Source of the DNA: Polychytrium aggregatum | Taxonomy: Eukaryota; Chytridiomycota; Chytridiomycetes; Polychytriales | Length of the DNA: 64,000 nucleotides | Direction: 5' to 3' | Assembly (NCBI RefSeq): GCF_025602895.1 | Contig: NW_026516216.1 | Coordinates: forward strand, 124,001-188,000 | Shown here: positions 10,512 through 21,742 of the stretch, in pieces | Numbering within the stretch: position 1 is the stretch's first letter | Layout: the number at the start of each line of letters is the position of its first letter | Program-made: the position numbers and the translations under genes | Notes under the pieces: generated by a model | Databases searched by the model: none | Seen by the model: the letters and a program-made list of their open reading frames with translations, nothing else | Told to the model about the DNA's origin: nothing

Positions 10512-12829
10512 TCAAGAGTTGGTTGCTTGCCAGCCCTCAGCCATCTGCGTCGGAAAGCAAAGCCTGATTAGAATCGATACCTGGCTGAGCAGCCTTAGTG
10601 CCTTTGGACGAGGATTTGTACCGATATCCGTGCTGATTGCCATAACGTACCGCGGCGTCTTGGGCAGCGTTGACAAAAATGCCTCAGTGTCAAGCCCCGG
10701 AGGCCCACTCTCGACCGGGTAAGTGCTCTCGGGAGGCTCTCCAGTCGAACCGCGAGGTGTCCTTCGCCGCTCTTCCTCAAGTTCCTGGCGATCTCTCTGC
10801 GAGATGAGACCACGTTAGCTGCGGTACACTGCGATATGAAGCTGGCTCACTATCGAGCACTCATCAAAAGTGAGCCAATCGACCGACCTGCAAGGCGGCG
10901 CGTTCAACGCCCATCCTGATCGCTGCTTCCGTCAACTTGCGTCGATCTTCCTGCAGCTGTGCCCGCTGCTCCTCCAGCTCTTTCCAATCGCCATCGCCGC
11001 TGAGATACTCCGACCTGCAGACAAAAAACAGGCATAAGTCATGCAGACATCGTGGAGACTCGATCGTTCCTGCCTCGACGCTCAGACAGCTGAGCAAGGC
11101 GTCGCAAACCTGGCAGGCGAATGTGTAGGGCCAAGGTCTTTGGGCTTGGACAGAGCAAGCTCAAGTAGTCGGGCCTGCTCAGCAATGATCTTGCGGTATT
11201 CCTCTGTGAAAGTATGACATTCAACCGTAGCAATAGCGAGGAAACAACGATGAGCAAAGCCGGGAAAGTTCACCCAAGTTGTGGCAACTCGGCCGCGCGG
11301 TGGAGAGATGGCTTTGATTCAAGGACAGGGCTCTTGTTTCCCATCTCTCGTCTCCGTCGTCGTACCTATCTGGTCATAGAGCATCTGCACGTCCTGTTGA
11401 GACTCTGGCTTTTCTTCGGGGGTTGCTGTAGGCCGTTCCTGTAGCTCGGCAATATAGTCTCGGATCTCGCCGACAACGTAGCGTAGCCGGCTCTGGATTG
11501 TACTTCCGGCCAGATTGACGGGCAAGTTGAAACGGGCCTCCTCGGTTGCATCCTGCACCCGGCGACAGTGTCAGTCAAGCGGCGGTGCATTCACCGAGCA
11601 TTGTGCTGGCACAGCGGATGAGCCCTGGCGAGCCGTTAGGCTTTGGCGGTCTCGGGGGTGCTCACATCGTCCTCAAGCACATCGCGGCTTCGTAGGAAGG
11701 TTTTCATGTGTCCTTTGAGCTCTTGATAGGTCGAGAACAGCAACTTCCGCAGATCTGAGTTTTCTGCGAGGATCTCCTTCTCCCGCTCTTCGAAGGTGCC
11801 CACAACGATCTTGTACATTTCATCCTGGCAAAGGCGGCAGAGTTGCCCGAGAGCACAGCAGCGTCAGCCCAGCATCGACGTGGCCAGCGAGCCGGAAGCC
11901 AAGGGAACTGCCCGCACCTGCTTGGTCCTCTTTGCTTCGCCGAGCTTGCTGCTCTCCGCAACGGTCTTTGGCAAAGGATTCAGCAGCTTCATGCCGACTT
12001 TCTGCACAATTGTTTTGTCGCTCAGGGCTTTCTGGATACGATCGCGGATCTTGTCGCCCTCCCGCTCACGCTTCTTGATTTCGTGCATGTACTGGCTGCG
12101 AGCGTGCTGATAGTTTGTCTTGGTTACTTTGAGCTCCTCCTTGGTGGCCTGCAGCTTGGCCGAGGTTTCCTTGAGCGTTTGCGTGTTGAGGCTATTGCAA
12201 CGCAATGGGCTCTCGTTAGGACCACATCGGACCAGGTTGCCATGAATGCTGCCTTCAGTTGGAGTGCCAGGAAGCAACCGCTGCGATATGGGCCAGAGTG
12301 TATACCTGATTTTGTTGTTGAGCTGGTCGATTTCCCGCTCGGCGGTTTCGAGTCTGGATGTGAGCCTCAGCTACGCAAATGGGCCAGAAACAGTGTTGAT
12401 CAGAACACGAGGCCAGTGGATGGACGGAGGTATCCCCGGAGACCGACGTCGGATCGGCTTTGCGTGAGCGGCCTACCACCGTTGCGGAAAGCGATTCGTT
12501 CTCCTGCGACAGCATGAGCATCTGCTGGTGGATATCTTCTCGATAGTGTGCGTCTTTCTATGGTTCGTGGCGGAGTCAGTACGTCGCCGGCATTCAGTCA
12601 GAGACAAAAATCAACCACCGTAGCACATCCCAAGATGCCGGAGCGACATTGGCTGCATATGTATAGTTAAAGCTACCTCGATCTGCTGCAGGAGCTGGAA
12701 GACACACTCGACAGTCCTGTGTACGTCCTCATTGGACGGCTGGGAGGTCAGGTTGAGCGGCGAAGGGAATCCAGCTGCAGCAAGTTGGTGGTTCACGAAT
12801 GCGGCCGTCCTGGAAAGAGAATCCAGCAT
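10512..12829 (-). CDS. SSX2IP: SSX2IP/ADIP/Msd1-family coiled-coil protein
   Basis: Nine exons close in phase: 12829-12677, 12557-12477, 12370-12306, 12191-11918, 11824-11666, 11552-11366, 11203-11110, 11014-10888, 10796-10512, giving 474 residues. An in-frame stop lies about 50 nt upstream of the start Met, supporting it. The N-terminus carries the ADIP signature LAAAGFPSPLNL followed by a helix ending CVFQLLQQ. A central region is strongly coiled-coil (ETAEREIDQLNNKIR, LKETSAKLQATKEELKVTK). The KKREREGDKIRDRIQKAL..KVGMKLLN block and a late TEAAIRMGVERAAL helix match animal SSX2IP and fission yeast Msd1. The family anchors microtubules to centrosomes, spindle poles and basal bodies, with WDR8 as partner. 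The last 95 residues leave the coiled coil and are poorly conserved. A possible extra 36-nt intron near 10561 is in frame, so it would not change the end. Confidence 0.85.
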
Positions 12830-13291
12830 GTGGCTTTGGCCAGAAAGCGAGATATGGGCTGTTTGAGATGCGGTTCACTGCAGCTGCTGCCGGACAGCCC
12901 GACTGATGATTGAATCGCAGATCAAAGTGGATGCGGCTGGACGGGGCCGCCGCAACGACGGCCACGCCTGCTTCAGAAGCGCCCCCAGGCCCAGACACCG
13001 ATACCTCTCTGCCGCAGGGCCCGTCGCCATAGTGTGCGCAAACATGCCAGGCTGCTCCGTGCTGGGTGCGAGACGGCGACTTGGGGTGCCGATGGGGCTC
13101 TTGGGAAGGCTGCTCCTGGCCGGTGGCCCAAAACAGGGAATATGGGTCTGGCGGGACGCGGCTCGAATGCACTCGAGCCAGCAGCGACACACTCTCGCCA
13201 AACGACCGCCCGTGCCCGCGCTTGCCCTTGGAGCGCATCGCATTGCATCGCATTGCCCGCACTGCCCTGCGTCGTATTGCATCCCGCAGAC
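12830..13291. other. divergent intergenic region between SSX2IP and the SREK1-like gene
   Basis: About 460 bp separate two divergently transcribed genes and presumably hold both promoters. It is rich in gcattgcat-like short repeats near 13236-13283. No coding evidence. Confidence 0.5.
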
Positions 13292-15479
13292 ATGGCCTCC
13301 AGCCAGCGGGGCGTCAAGGTAAGCCGTCGCCAGGGAGTGCTCGGTCAGAGACGGAGTGCATCGGACGCTGTGTCGCTCGGCTGCGACCCGTTCCTGGTTT
13401 GACATCGACTCCTTGGATGTGCGATCAACAGGTCGCCAACGTCTCCTCTCTGGTGAACCAAAGCATCATCACCCAGCTCTTCGAGATCATCGGGCCGATC
13501 GCGGAAATCTCTTTGTATCCCAGGTAACGGACTGCTCTGAGGCTGCAGTTGCCGTCCGACGCTCCCCCCTCCCAGACCGCTGGACCTGTCCGGCGTCGCC
13601 AACAGATCAGGAACGCTGCTGCCCATGCCTGGCTGGGCCGCGCCCGATCCCGTTTGCTGCAGACTCATGTGTCGCTCCCCGCTCCTGCCGCAGCCCGAAC
13701 AATGACGGCCTCCAAGAGTGCATGGTCGTCTTTGAAGATGAGGCTTCGGCTGCCACTGCCCTCCATCTTACCGGAGTAAACCTGGCCGACCGGACGCTAT
13801 TTGTTACGAACCCCGTGTCCACGCCTATCAACGGCCCGTCGGCGGCTCGCCTCCCGCAGCTCGGACAGTTCGGCTCAGCTCCGCAGTACCACTATACCAT
13901 GCCGACGTTTTTGCACACCGACCCGCAGCGGGCCGAGGAGATTTCTCGAACAGTGTACATTGGCGGAATCGCCCCTACCGTTACCGAGGACGAACTCATG
14001 ACCCAGTTCAGCCCGTGCGGACCCATCAGCTGCGTCAAGCTTGCTGGCGATGCCAACCAACCAACCCGATTCGCATTCATGGAGTTTGGTAAGGACCGAC
14101 GCCTTGGCCGGTAGCAATCCACACGGGCCCTAGCTGTGAACCCGTTGGCCCAGGACCAGGAGACGCAGCAGCTCGATCCCCCGACGCCTAGTTCCTGGCT
14201 GACTGGCTGGATCATTTATATTGCGCTAGTGAACAAGGAATCGGTACAGGTCGCGATCTCGCTAAACGGACTTGTGATGCATGACCGTCCACTTAAGTGA
14301 GTGTCCTACCGCTTTCGCGCGAGGTGGCTTGCATTTGCTGGGCTGAGGTTCTGTCGGTACAATGTTCTGTCGGGCTGGGGCGCTGTCGTTGAAGTTCACG
14401 AGACTAAACTCTCATCGATCGCCAAATCGACACCAGAGTCAACCACTCAAAGAATGCGATCAACAAGGCTGTGCCAGCAAAGAAACCCGACGCCTCCGAT
14501 GTCAATCTCGCCATGCGTCGAGTCAAGGAAGCCCAGATGAGGATCGCATCAAAGTACCAGACAGACAGTGGAGCAGCACCTGGGTCCGGCGTCAGATCCG
14601 ATGGTAGCGGCCGAGAGGGCTCGGCTCCGGCTGAGACGCCTGGTAAGTAATGCTGGCATCATCATCATGACCAGCAGGACGAGATCAGATGAATGCGAGA
14701 CGCGACTGCGTCTGCAGGGTTGTCGCTGAGCGGCTGCTACACTCCGTTGCTCATCGGACCTATGGCCATCATATTGCTATGCCACAGGAGCAGCTTCGGA
14801 GCTGGGACAAGAGAAAGAAAGCAGCAAGCGCGAGCGAACCGATGACCCGGAGGATCGCACCAGAGAACGCGAGCTCCGCGACCGAAGAGACCGGGACCGA
14901 GATCGAGATCGGGACCGGGACCGAGATAGGGACAGGGACCGTGAAAGAGATCGCCGCGATCGAGACCGAGACCGAGACCGAGACAGGGATCGCGACCGCG
15001 AAAGGGATCGTGATAGAGATCGTTTCGATCGACGACGCTCCCGGTCGCGAGATCGCTCGCGCAAGTACGACGATTATCGCTCGTCCGACCGCGACCGTGA
15101 GCGAGATCGAGACAGAGATCGAGACAGAGATCGAGACCGCGAAAGGGATCGCTACCGGGACTGGGAGCTGGACCGAGACTACGACCGATCCGGGCGCCGA
15201 AGATCAGGACGAGACGACGATCGCGATACCTACCGCGACCGGCATCGAGACCACCGCGATCGTGATCGAGACAGAGACCGTGATCGCAATCGTGAGCGTG
15301 AGCGGGACCGGGATCGTGGAGCGGAAACTGAAGCCCAACCCGAGTCTGACCGGAAACGGGAGCGAGCTGCCAAGAACGACACCGACGCTTCAGGCGCCGA
15401 AGGACAAGCAAACCAAGCTGATACTCGCGCTGCCGAGCCCGACGCCATGATTACCGAGGAGCACGATCCAAGCGAGTGA
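13292..15479 (+). CDS. SREK1: SREK1-like SR splicing regulator (two RRMs plus RD/RE-rich tail)
   Basis: Six exons close in phase: 13292-13318, 13432-13523, 13694-14088, 14230-14296, 14437-14642, 14788-15479, giving 492 residues. The first RRM starts right after the first intron (VANVSSLVNQSIITQLFEIIGPIAEISLYP) and continues with a CMVVFEDEASAATAL strand and helix. RRM2 reads RTVYIGGIAPTVTEDELM, then VKLAGDANQPTRFAFMEF, then a HDRPLKVNHSKNAI end; this is the characteristic SREK1 arrangement, including the downstream AMRRVKEAQ helix. The last exon encodes about 150 residues of Arg-Asp/Arg-Glu dipeptides with a few RS steps, then an acidic Glu-rich end. SREK1-type proteins bind SR proteins and adjust splice-site choice in the nucleus. 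Because RD/RE codons are so repetitive, all other frames of the last exon also stay open. Confidence 0.87.
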
Positions 15480-15682
15480 GCCACAGACAAGACGCTCACT
15501 TTGCGGTCGTGCTAGAATCGGCTCTGGGCTCTGTTGTCCATGACAACACGCCGTGCACTTTCCTCCACTGCCCCCCAACCTCCGGCCGAGATGCATGTTT
15601 CCAAGGATCCGGTGATGCGAGCGTTTGGATCTGCAATCAAAGCAACTCTATAGATGATAGCTTGCTCCTTCAGGAAGCCATG

Positions 15683-16946
15683 CTACTTTCGGTATGCAGA
15701 ATACACAAGTAGCTGTACAAGTGACAGGGCAGCCCCGACGATATTGGGCTGGATGATCCAGTTGTCTCTCAGTCGGAAGCCGATGAGCGACCACAGGCTG
15801 GCGCTCACAAATGAAATCAGAATCATGGGCAGCGAGAGATGGCCGTGGGCACTCTTGGCTTGGATCACCGTGCGCTTTGCAATTCCAAGGGGCCCAGGCG
15901 TTGGCGAGAGAACGGAGATGGACAGGAAACGGATGGGCGTGGCCGCGAAACAATGTCAGTGAGTGCAACGGAGCATCGCCCATGCGAATGGTGCCCAGAG
16001 ATACTCTTACCAGCGAGGCCAGAGGAGTGCCAAACATCACCATGGTCAGGGCACAGCACAGAAAGCCAACCCAGGATAAGATTTCGGGTCCATAAGACAG
16101 CTTGATGGCCGTGAGGACGGACAGCACGACCCCGACCGTCACCAGGATTCTCTTCTCGATCTTGGCCTGGAAGGAGGGGATCGCGCAGAGGAATCCGATC
16201 GGCCAAACAGCCACAGAGATGAGCAAGGAGACAGCCGCTGGCTTTGGTTATGGATATGGTCATAATCTGCACGATCCTGCGAACTTACCCGGGTGCGCTC
16301 GGATTCGCAGTGATTGTGGCATTGATAGAGAGCATACACGGTGATGATCACGCCAACAGCATTGGTCCAGCAGATGGACGACTCGCCCAGCATAACACCG
16401 TACTTGAGCCAGAAGCAGCAGCTGATGATTCGAACATGGTTACGGAAGGTTCAGAACAAAACGGAACAGAGTCGATGCTAGGATGTTGCTTCATTAGTGA
16501 TGTTCCATGAGCGATATGGCTTACTTGGCAAAAGTTGACAGGAACGGGAGAATGCTGCATATCGAGACGCCAGTTATGAGGATGGAAAGGATCTCATGAG
16601 TATCCAGGCCGAGCAAGGGCCTGGCGACAAACAACGAATCGGTGCTCTCATGTGGGCAGATGGAACAGCGACACTCGCTGAAGATTGGATGCAAACCTCG
16701 CGACCGAGATGTGGCCGTCTTCCTTGATTTGCTTGACAACAACCCTGGGGCGGATCGGCGTTATTACAATCCCAATGCTTCGATCACAGCCCAGCACTCG
16801 GCTGAACCGCAGCGACGTCGAGGTGATGGACGGAATGCAGGCGGGAGCTGGAGCCGCTTGGAACCGGTCGGCAGAACATCGACTCACAGGTTCGTCAAGA
16901 ACATGAGCACGGTTGCGAGGGTGGCGGCACCACGGAGCAAGATCAT
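15683..16946 (-). CDS. SWEET-family sugar transporter
   Basis: Five exons close in phase: 16946-16888, 16620-16525, 16421-16289, 16241-16011, 15874-15683, giving 236 residues, the normal SWEET length. The two MtN3/saliva repeats are visible. Repeat one has ILPFLSTFANCCFWLKYGVML followed by CWTNAVGVIITVYALYQC. Repeat two has SWVGFLCCALTMVMFGTPLASL, TVIQAKSAHGHLSLPM and IIQPNIVGAALSLVQLLVYSAYR. The conserved Trp-Asn and Pro-Asn pocket residues of the family are present (CWTN, QPN). The protein should have seven membrane helices and move mono- or disaccharides down a gradient at the plasma membrane or an organelle. SWEETs are rare in Dikarya but occur in early-diverging fungi. Confidence 0.88.
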
Positions 16947-17494
16947 GATGGAATCGCAATTGGTCTGGAGGGAGTGGCCCGAGCGGCAGGAAGGAGTTGG
17001 ACGGATGCTGCTGCTTGATGTCTGCACCGCCGAGAGGAGAGCCGAGCCGCGGCCAAGGGCAGAACAGGCCCGATTTGGGCGCGGAATGTCCCACAGCCGC
17101 GCTCTGGTGCTGGCTGGCCTGCATGTGGCTGTGGGGGACCGCTCAAGCCCGCATGTCAAACGCAACACTCATGATGCTCGGGTCTTCGTGAGCCGAGTCA
17201 GTGCGCCCCGGAGTGCCCCCAACAGAGTTGCATTTTGGACGGGACGTCCAATCACAGCCATGTCTCGGAGCCTGGCGCTGTTGTGTCAACACCGGGCCGT
17301 GCCCATCGAGCGGCCAGGTGTGTTTGTTCGCATGAGAATTCCGTTTGAGGGTGCTCCACGTTTGTCGGCCGGTTCCGTTTGTCGGCCGGTTCAAAATCTG
17401 CCTTTGGTCTCAGTCAACGCAGTCTCCGAGCCACCCTTGCCTCGAACTCGTCCGCAATACCGCCGCCGCCCCGCTCTGAGCTCGCCAACCCGCC
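16947..17494. other. divergent intergenic region
   Basis: 548 bp between the SWEET start and the small membrane protein start. A short direct repeat (cgtttgtcggccggtt, twice) lies at 17359-17392. A long open frame crosses the region on the plus strand but runs through both neighbours and is not believable as a gene. Confidence 0.5.
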
Positions 17495-18091
17495 ATGTCT
17501 CTGTCCTCTGGCCGTGTCTACCAGTGGGGCTCCACCAGCGACCTTGTCGAGGGTGCAGACGGATCCAAGCTGGCCTCGACCAGCATCGACGATCTCCTGA
17601 GCGACAACTTTCCCAGCAGCGTCTCACACTTTCTGCACTCGCTCCAGCATGTCAGTGCCCACAGCTACGGTCTTGCTCATCGGTATATCACCAACATCGA
17701 CGACATTGTCTCCCGCGAGGTCTACAATCTCATTCGAGTGCCTGAGTGGGAGCCCGACAACCTCGCCCTGGCCGTGGTTATCCTGGTGCGGTGGTCGTTA
17801 GCAGCATTCTTTGGCATTACCGCCACCACGCTCTTCAAGACTGCGATCGACATGGCCTGGCACCTGCTCTCGTACATTCACACGCTCGTTCAGATCAACA
17901 TCCTCACCGCCATCTCGGTAGTGCTGATCGTCAAGTCGGTGCAATACTTTTCCATGTTTATCCTTTCGCAGGAATCGCAGTGGAATCTTCGTTACATCCT
18001 TGTCGGCGGCGAAGTACTTGTTGTTGCTGTCTTGGGACTGAGCGTGCAGTGGTGGATCGATCATCCAAGCTCCATCTTCAGCATATTCTAG
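17495..18091 (+). CDS. uncharacterised small multi-pass membrane protein
   Basis: Single-exon frame of 198 residues with a good start context (ccgccATG). The first 90 residues are soluble. Three hydrophobic segments follow: about residues 89-112 (LALAVVILVRWSLAAFFGIT), 125-150 (containing ILTAISVVLIVKS) and 165-185 (YILVGGEVLVVAVLGLSVQW). The C-terminus is short and hydrophobic. I do not recognise a family. A transcribed neighbour (EMC10) starts 435 bp downstream on the same strand. Confidence 0.6.
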   Translation: MSLSSGRVYQWGSTSDLVEGADGSKLASTSIDDLLSDNFPSSVSHFLHSLQHVSAHSYGLAHRYITNIDDIVSREVYNLIRVPEWEPDNLALAVVILVRWSLAAFFGITATTLFKTAIDMAWHLLSYIHTLVQINILTAISVVLIVKSVQYFSMFILSQESQWNLRYILVGGEVLVVAVLGLSVQWWIDHPSSIFSIF

Positions 18092-18526
18092 TGCCACACG
18101 GACATGCACAGGAAGCACAAAAAATGATCTGGATTTTGAATAATCTGCATAGAGCGCCTTGCAATGAATACACCAAGTACGTCTGTGAAGAATCAGGCGA
18201 ACATACACTGCTAATCACACAGCATGAGCACGACATGAGCACTTGCAGCCTTTGCGATTGCCGAAGCTCAGATATCGAAACTGCAGATCCTGATGAAGGT
18301 TCATGCAGGTGTTGTGGGAAGTGAAGCACACACACACACACATCACGTGACGAGGCGGGGGGCGAGAAGACCAGCGAGAAGGGGGCTCGCGAGGAGACTC
18401 GTTCGCTGCGATCCAACAAACCCCAGGCAACAACCACGACCGCATCGCTGCAGCCTTCGATCTCGGACGCACCGACAACGAACGAGCAGGCAAACGAGCA
18501 AACGAGCAAACGAGCACGAGCAAACG
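18092..18526. other. intergenic with short CA repeat
   Basis: Between two plus-strand genes. An (ac)n run of six to seven units lies near 18328-18343 and a cgagcaaacgagcaaacgag repeat lies at 18480-18520, just before the EMC10 start. No gene seen. Confidence 0.5.
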
Positions 18527-19958
18527 ATGAAGACAGCCCGCACCGCGATACTTGTGCTGCTCTGTGTGATAGCACTGGCTATCCGCTCCGTCTGCGCTTC
18601 GCAAGACGACACCGTCGAGGTCTCGAAGGTGAGTGCCCTGTCGACCAGCCTTGCGATCTTTCCCCAGCAGCAAGCCTTGCGCTGTATCGGGCAAGACGCA
18701 TTGTATCATCGACTGGCTTTGAACCCAATGGCAGACGTCGCAGCGCGACCGGGCTTGCGGTATCTCAGGGACCCGGAAGGCAATGCTTGCACGGGCTGGT
18801 TGCTCACGAGGGAGGAGCAGGGGGACGCTGGCCTCAACGACTTGCATTTCTCTTGCTGTTGGTCCGCGGATTTGACACAGCCGGCCGGCCAGCACATCCG
18901 TGTTCTTCATAGCGTTTCTGGCTCGCCCTTCGCTGAGCGAGGTGTCCTCAACTTCAACCCCAACTCGAAGAAAAAGTCTGCCCTGAAGTACGTGCACGCC
19001 GACGACGCCGAGATGGCCTCGGTCCTCAAGCCTGTCACCAGCGCCGAGGACTACTACACCGTGCGATTCGTTTCGTCGAGCAAACCAGACAGCCATCTCG
19101 GGGAGGTCCGAGTCCGGGCGGTAAGGCCGATGGGAGGGCGCGCCAACAGCCAGGGCAGCCTGGGCCTTTGGCAACGAGTACATTGTCGGTGATGGCATTC
19201 GCACACCATGGCCGGTCTGCGGCACGATGAAGGGCAGATCGGCATGAGCTTTGCTGACAATCTATCGCTGCTTGTCGCACGATCTAGTGCCAGCTGCATG
19301 CCGCCGGTCTGCGAGAGCACTTTGTTATTCACGTCGATCAAGATGGTATGGATGGCTGCACTTTGCTCGCATCCCCCCTGGCAGCTACGCAGAGGAATGG
19401 GAGGCAGACAGCAAGATCCTCGCGGCGATCCAACGCGGGATGGACAATCCCCGACCGTATTTTGTGGCCAGACAGGACTGACTGAGCCGATGTTGTTTTG
19501 TTGCGGATATCAGGAGAGCCGTTCCGCATCGATTACCTCGTCCCGAGCCAAGACTGCTCGCTCGATGGTGTCAAGAAGGCCCAGGATTTTAAGCCAACCA
19601 TCGAGCTGGCCAAGAAGCTTGATGGCCCCAGGTATGGACAAGAGTCGGGCGAATGCCTGCTCGCGGAGTAGTATCGGTAGCGAATGGAATGCATCGCCCG
19701 CCATTTCAGTATGTGGACGCTGACTATCCCTTTGTTGCGATCCGCTCTGCTCTGCTCTCACGAACTCGATGGCGCAGACCCCATCTCATCAAGGTCAAGG
19801 AGGTGGCGATGAAAGATGGCAAGCCCGTCCAGGAGGAGGAGAAGAGCTTTTGGCAAAAGTACTGGATGTACATTGTCCCGATCGTGCTCCTGGTACTCCT
19901 CAACGGTGGTGGCGACAGCCAGGAGGGTGGCTCTGGCGCCGCGGCTGCGAGCAAATAG
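18527..19958 (+). CDS. EMC10: EMC10, ER membrane protein complex subunit 10
   Basis: Five exons close in phase: 18527-18628, 18893-19120, 19288-19345, 19514-19631, 19778-19958, giving 228 residues. A signal peptide opens the protein (RTAILVLLCVIALAIRSVCA). The lumenal part has the EMC10 landmarks: VLHSVSGSPFAERGVLNF; then VRACQLHAAGLREHFVIHVD, formed across an intron; IDYLVPSQDC; then the conserved KSFWQKYWMYIVPIVLLVLL membrane anchor followed by a short Gly-rich cytosolic tail. The EMC inserts tail-anchored and some polytopic proteins into the ER. The cysteine pair (RACQ..SQDC) matches the disulfide pair of animal EMC10. Confidence 0.9.
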
Positions 19959-19978
19959 ATCGGTTCGGCTGCAATCAA

Positions 19979-19984
19979 AATAAA
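19979..19984 (+). promoter_or_regulatory. poly(A) signal of EMC10
   Basis: AATAAA 21 nt after the EMC10 stop codon. Confidence 0.6.
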
Positions 19985-20181
19985 ACGGAGCACCTCATGC
20001 TTCGCTTTCGCAGGCGGCTGTGTTGGATGTGGACGCATCCACCACCAGAAAACAAGGCGGACTGGCTGGCTATCGCTCGAGAAGTAGTGCGGGACTCGTT
20101 TCTATTTCGGAACTGGAGGATGGCAATGCAGCCTCGGCTCGACAGTGCATGCAGTCGGTGCAAGCATGGGGAAAGTGGATC

Positions 20182-21742
20182 TTAGTCGGATTTCGGGCGC
20201 TGGAGGCGCTTGGGAGATGCATTGACTTGCCAAACGCCGAGCAGGTAATTAAGGCGGATGTTGAGCAGGTCAAGGAGCATCTTGATTGAGTCTTTGAGCA
20301 GCGAGACCTTGCTGCCATCGACTTCGTGCCAGGTGACAGGGACCTCCTGGATCGGGACGCCAAAGTGGTAGCCAAGGAGGAGGAGCTCGATGTCGAAAAT
20401 CCAGCCCTCGACGTGCATGTTTGGGAAGATGAGCTGGGCGGCCTTGCGACTGATGAGCTTGAAACCGCACTGAGTATCCTTGATCGTGCCGATTCCCAGG
20501 ACAAAGAGCAGCGTATGGAATCCACGCATCAAGAAGTTGCGAATGAAGGAGCGCTGAAGGAGGCAGCCGACAGCCAGCGTCAGTTGGATGTTGGCGGAAG
20601 GGGAAGGAGCGCAGAACCAATGCCACATAATCACGGGGAGGCGGATTGTCCCGTCACCATATTGGAGCGATGCGATTCGGAAAGGCAGCCTCGATACAAC
20701 GGCAAGGACAACACACTCCTCGCTCAATGGAAATCTGTTGGGACGGCTGCCTGAGGCCGAGGCAACACACCTTTACGACAGCGTCGGACGTGACCATGTG
20801 GGCGCGAGAGCCAACGACAATGGCCTGGCCTTTGGAAACGATGCGATCCATGGCGGCTTCGAGCTTGTCGAGATCAGAGAACTTTGTCGCTCCATCAGCA
20901 TCCACGAAGAGCAGGCGCTGGCCTCGGGCCACCATCATGCCCTGGAGAGCCCGCGGCGATCGGGTGTGTGAGTTGTCGGTGTGTTGTTTGGATTCAAGTA
21001 GATGAAAATTGCAATCCCAGAAAGCCGGTTCGTTGCGGCGAATGTGACAGATGCCAATGGATATGAGGGGATAATGCATCCATGAGCGAGCCGGATTGTG
21101 ATTCGCCCGGTGTGCAGCGCACGTTAAAGATGCGGATGATTGCATCAGTACTCAAAGAGCGGTAGCTGCCTCTCGGCTCGGGGTAGATTGGGGCGACGGC
21201 AACTACCAACGCCACGAACGAGCGATTTCCCAAGACCCTCGTGGCCGGCCGTATGCAGCCAACGTTGCGAGGCAATTCTGCTTGCATACCTGGGTGACGG
21301 CGCCGCCCTTGCCACGGTTGTGTTCCAGATTCATGACACGGATAGTGCTCAGCTTTTGTTTCATAGCAATGCTGCGGACCACGGCATCGGTGTCATCGGT
21401 GCTTCCGTCGTTGACGACAATGATTTCGTACGTGAATGATGAGGTTTTCTTTTTGCGATCCTGGAGATACTCGAAGGTCTCGGCAAGCATGAGTGGCAGA
21501 CGCTTGGACTCGTTGTAGGCCGGGATGACGATCGACAGCTCGACCTCGGCCGGCGACTCATCCAGCAACGAAGGGAAGGGCGTCTTCTCCTTGGTGATGC
21601 AGTCGACGAAGGAGGTTTCGTTCTTGGTGGGAGGTCTTGGTGCCGGCGAGATGGACTGCAGGAAGAAGAACAGCGCGCCGAATGCGGCGAGAAACAGCAC
21701 GAGCAGCTCCAGGAGGAGCGGGTAGTCCGAGACGAGGCCCAT
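20182..21742 (-). CDS. ALG5: ALG5, dolichyl-phosphate beta-glucosyltransferase
   Basis: Three exons close in phase: 21742-21290, 20941-20771, 20553-20182, giving 331 residues (yeast Alg5 is 334). An N-terminal membrane anchor ([20 protein letters not shown]) precedes a GT2 domain: [45 protein letters not shown] (the DxD metal site), VVGSRAHM, then [13 protein letters not shown] and [13 protein letters not shown]. The enzyme makes dolichol-phosphate-glucose at the cytosolic face of the ER, the donor for the last three glucose additions to the N-glycan precursor. All catalytic signatures are intact. Its 3' end is convergent with EMC10, with 223 bp between the two stops. Confidence 0.96.

Noticed and set aside
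10525-10560. 36-nt intron at the end of SSX2IP
   Set aside because: The segment has GT and AG ends but is a multiple of three with no stop, so the frame reads on without splicing; there is no need for it.
14689-15450. 253-residue Thr/Glu-rich frame (ETETETEIG...) on the plus strand
   Set aside because: It is the shifted frame of the Arg-Asp/Arg-Glu repeat exon of the SREK1-like gene, which closes in phase with five other exons.
16642-17745. 367-residue plus-strand ORF
   Set aside because: It runs antisense through the SWEET gene and into the next gene in another frame; it has no domains and poor composition.
19346-19513. IPPGSYAEEWEADSKILAAIQ frame inside EMC10
   Set aside because: It looks protein-like, but exons on both sides join in phase without it to give the EMC10 HVDQDG-EPFRIDYLV order.
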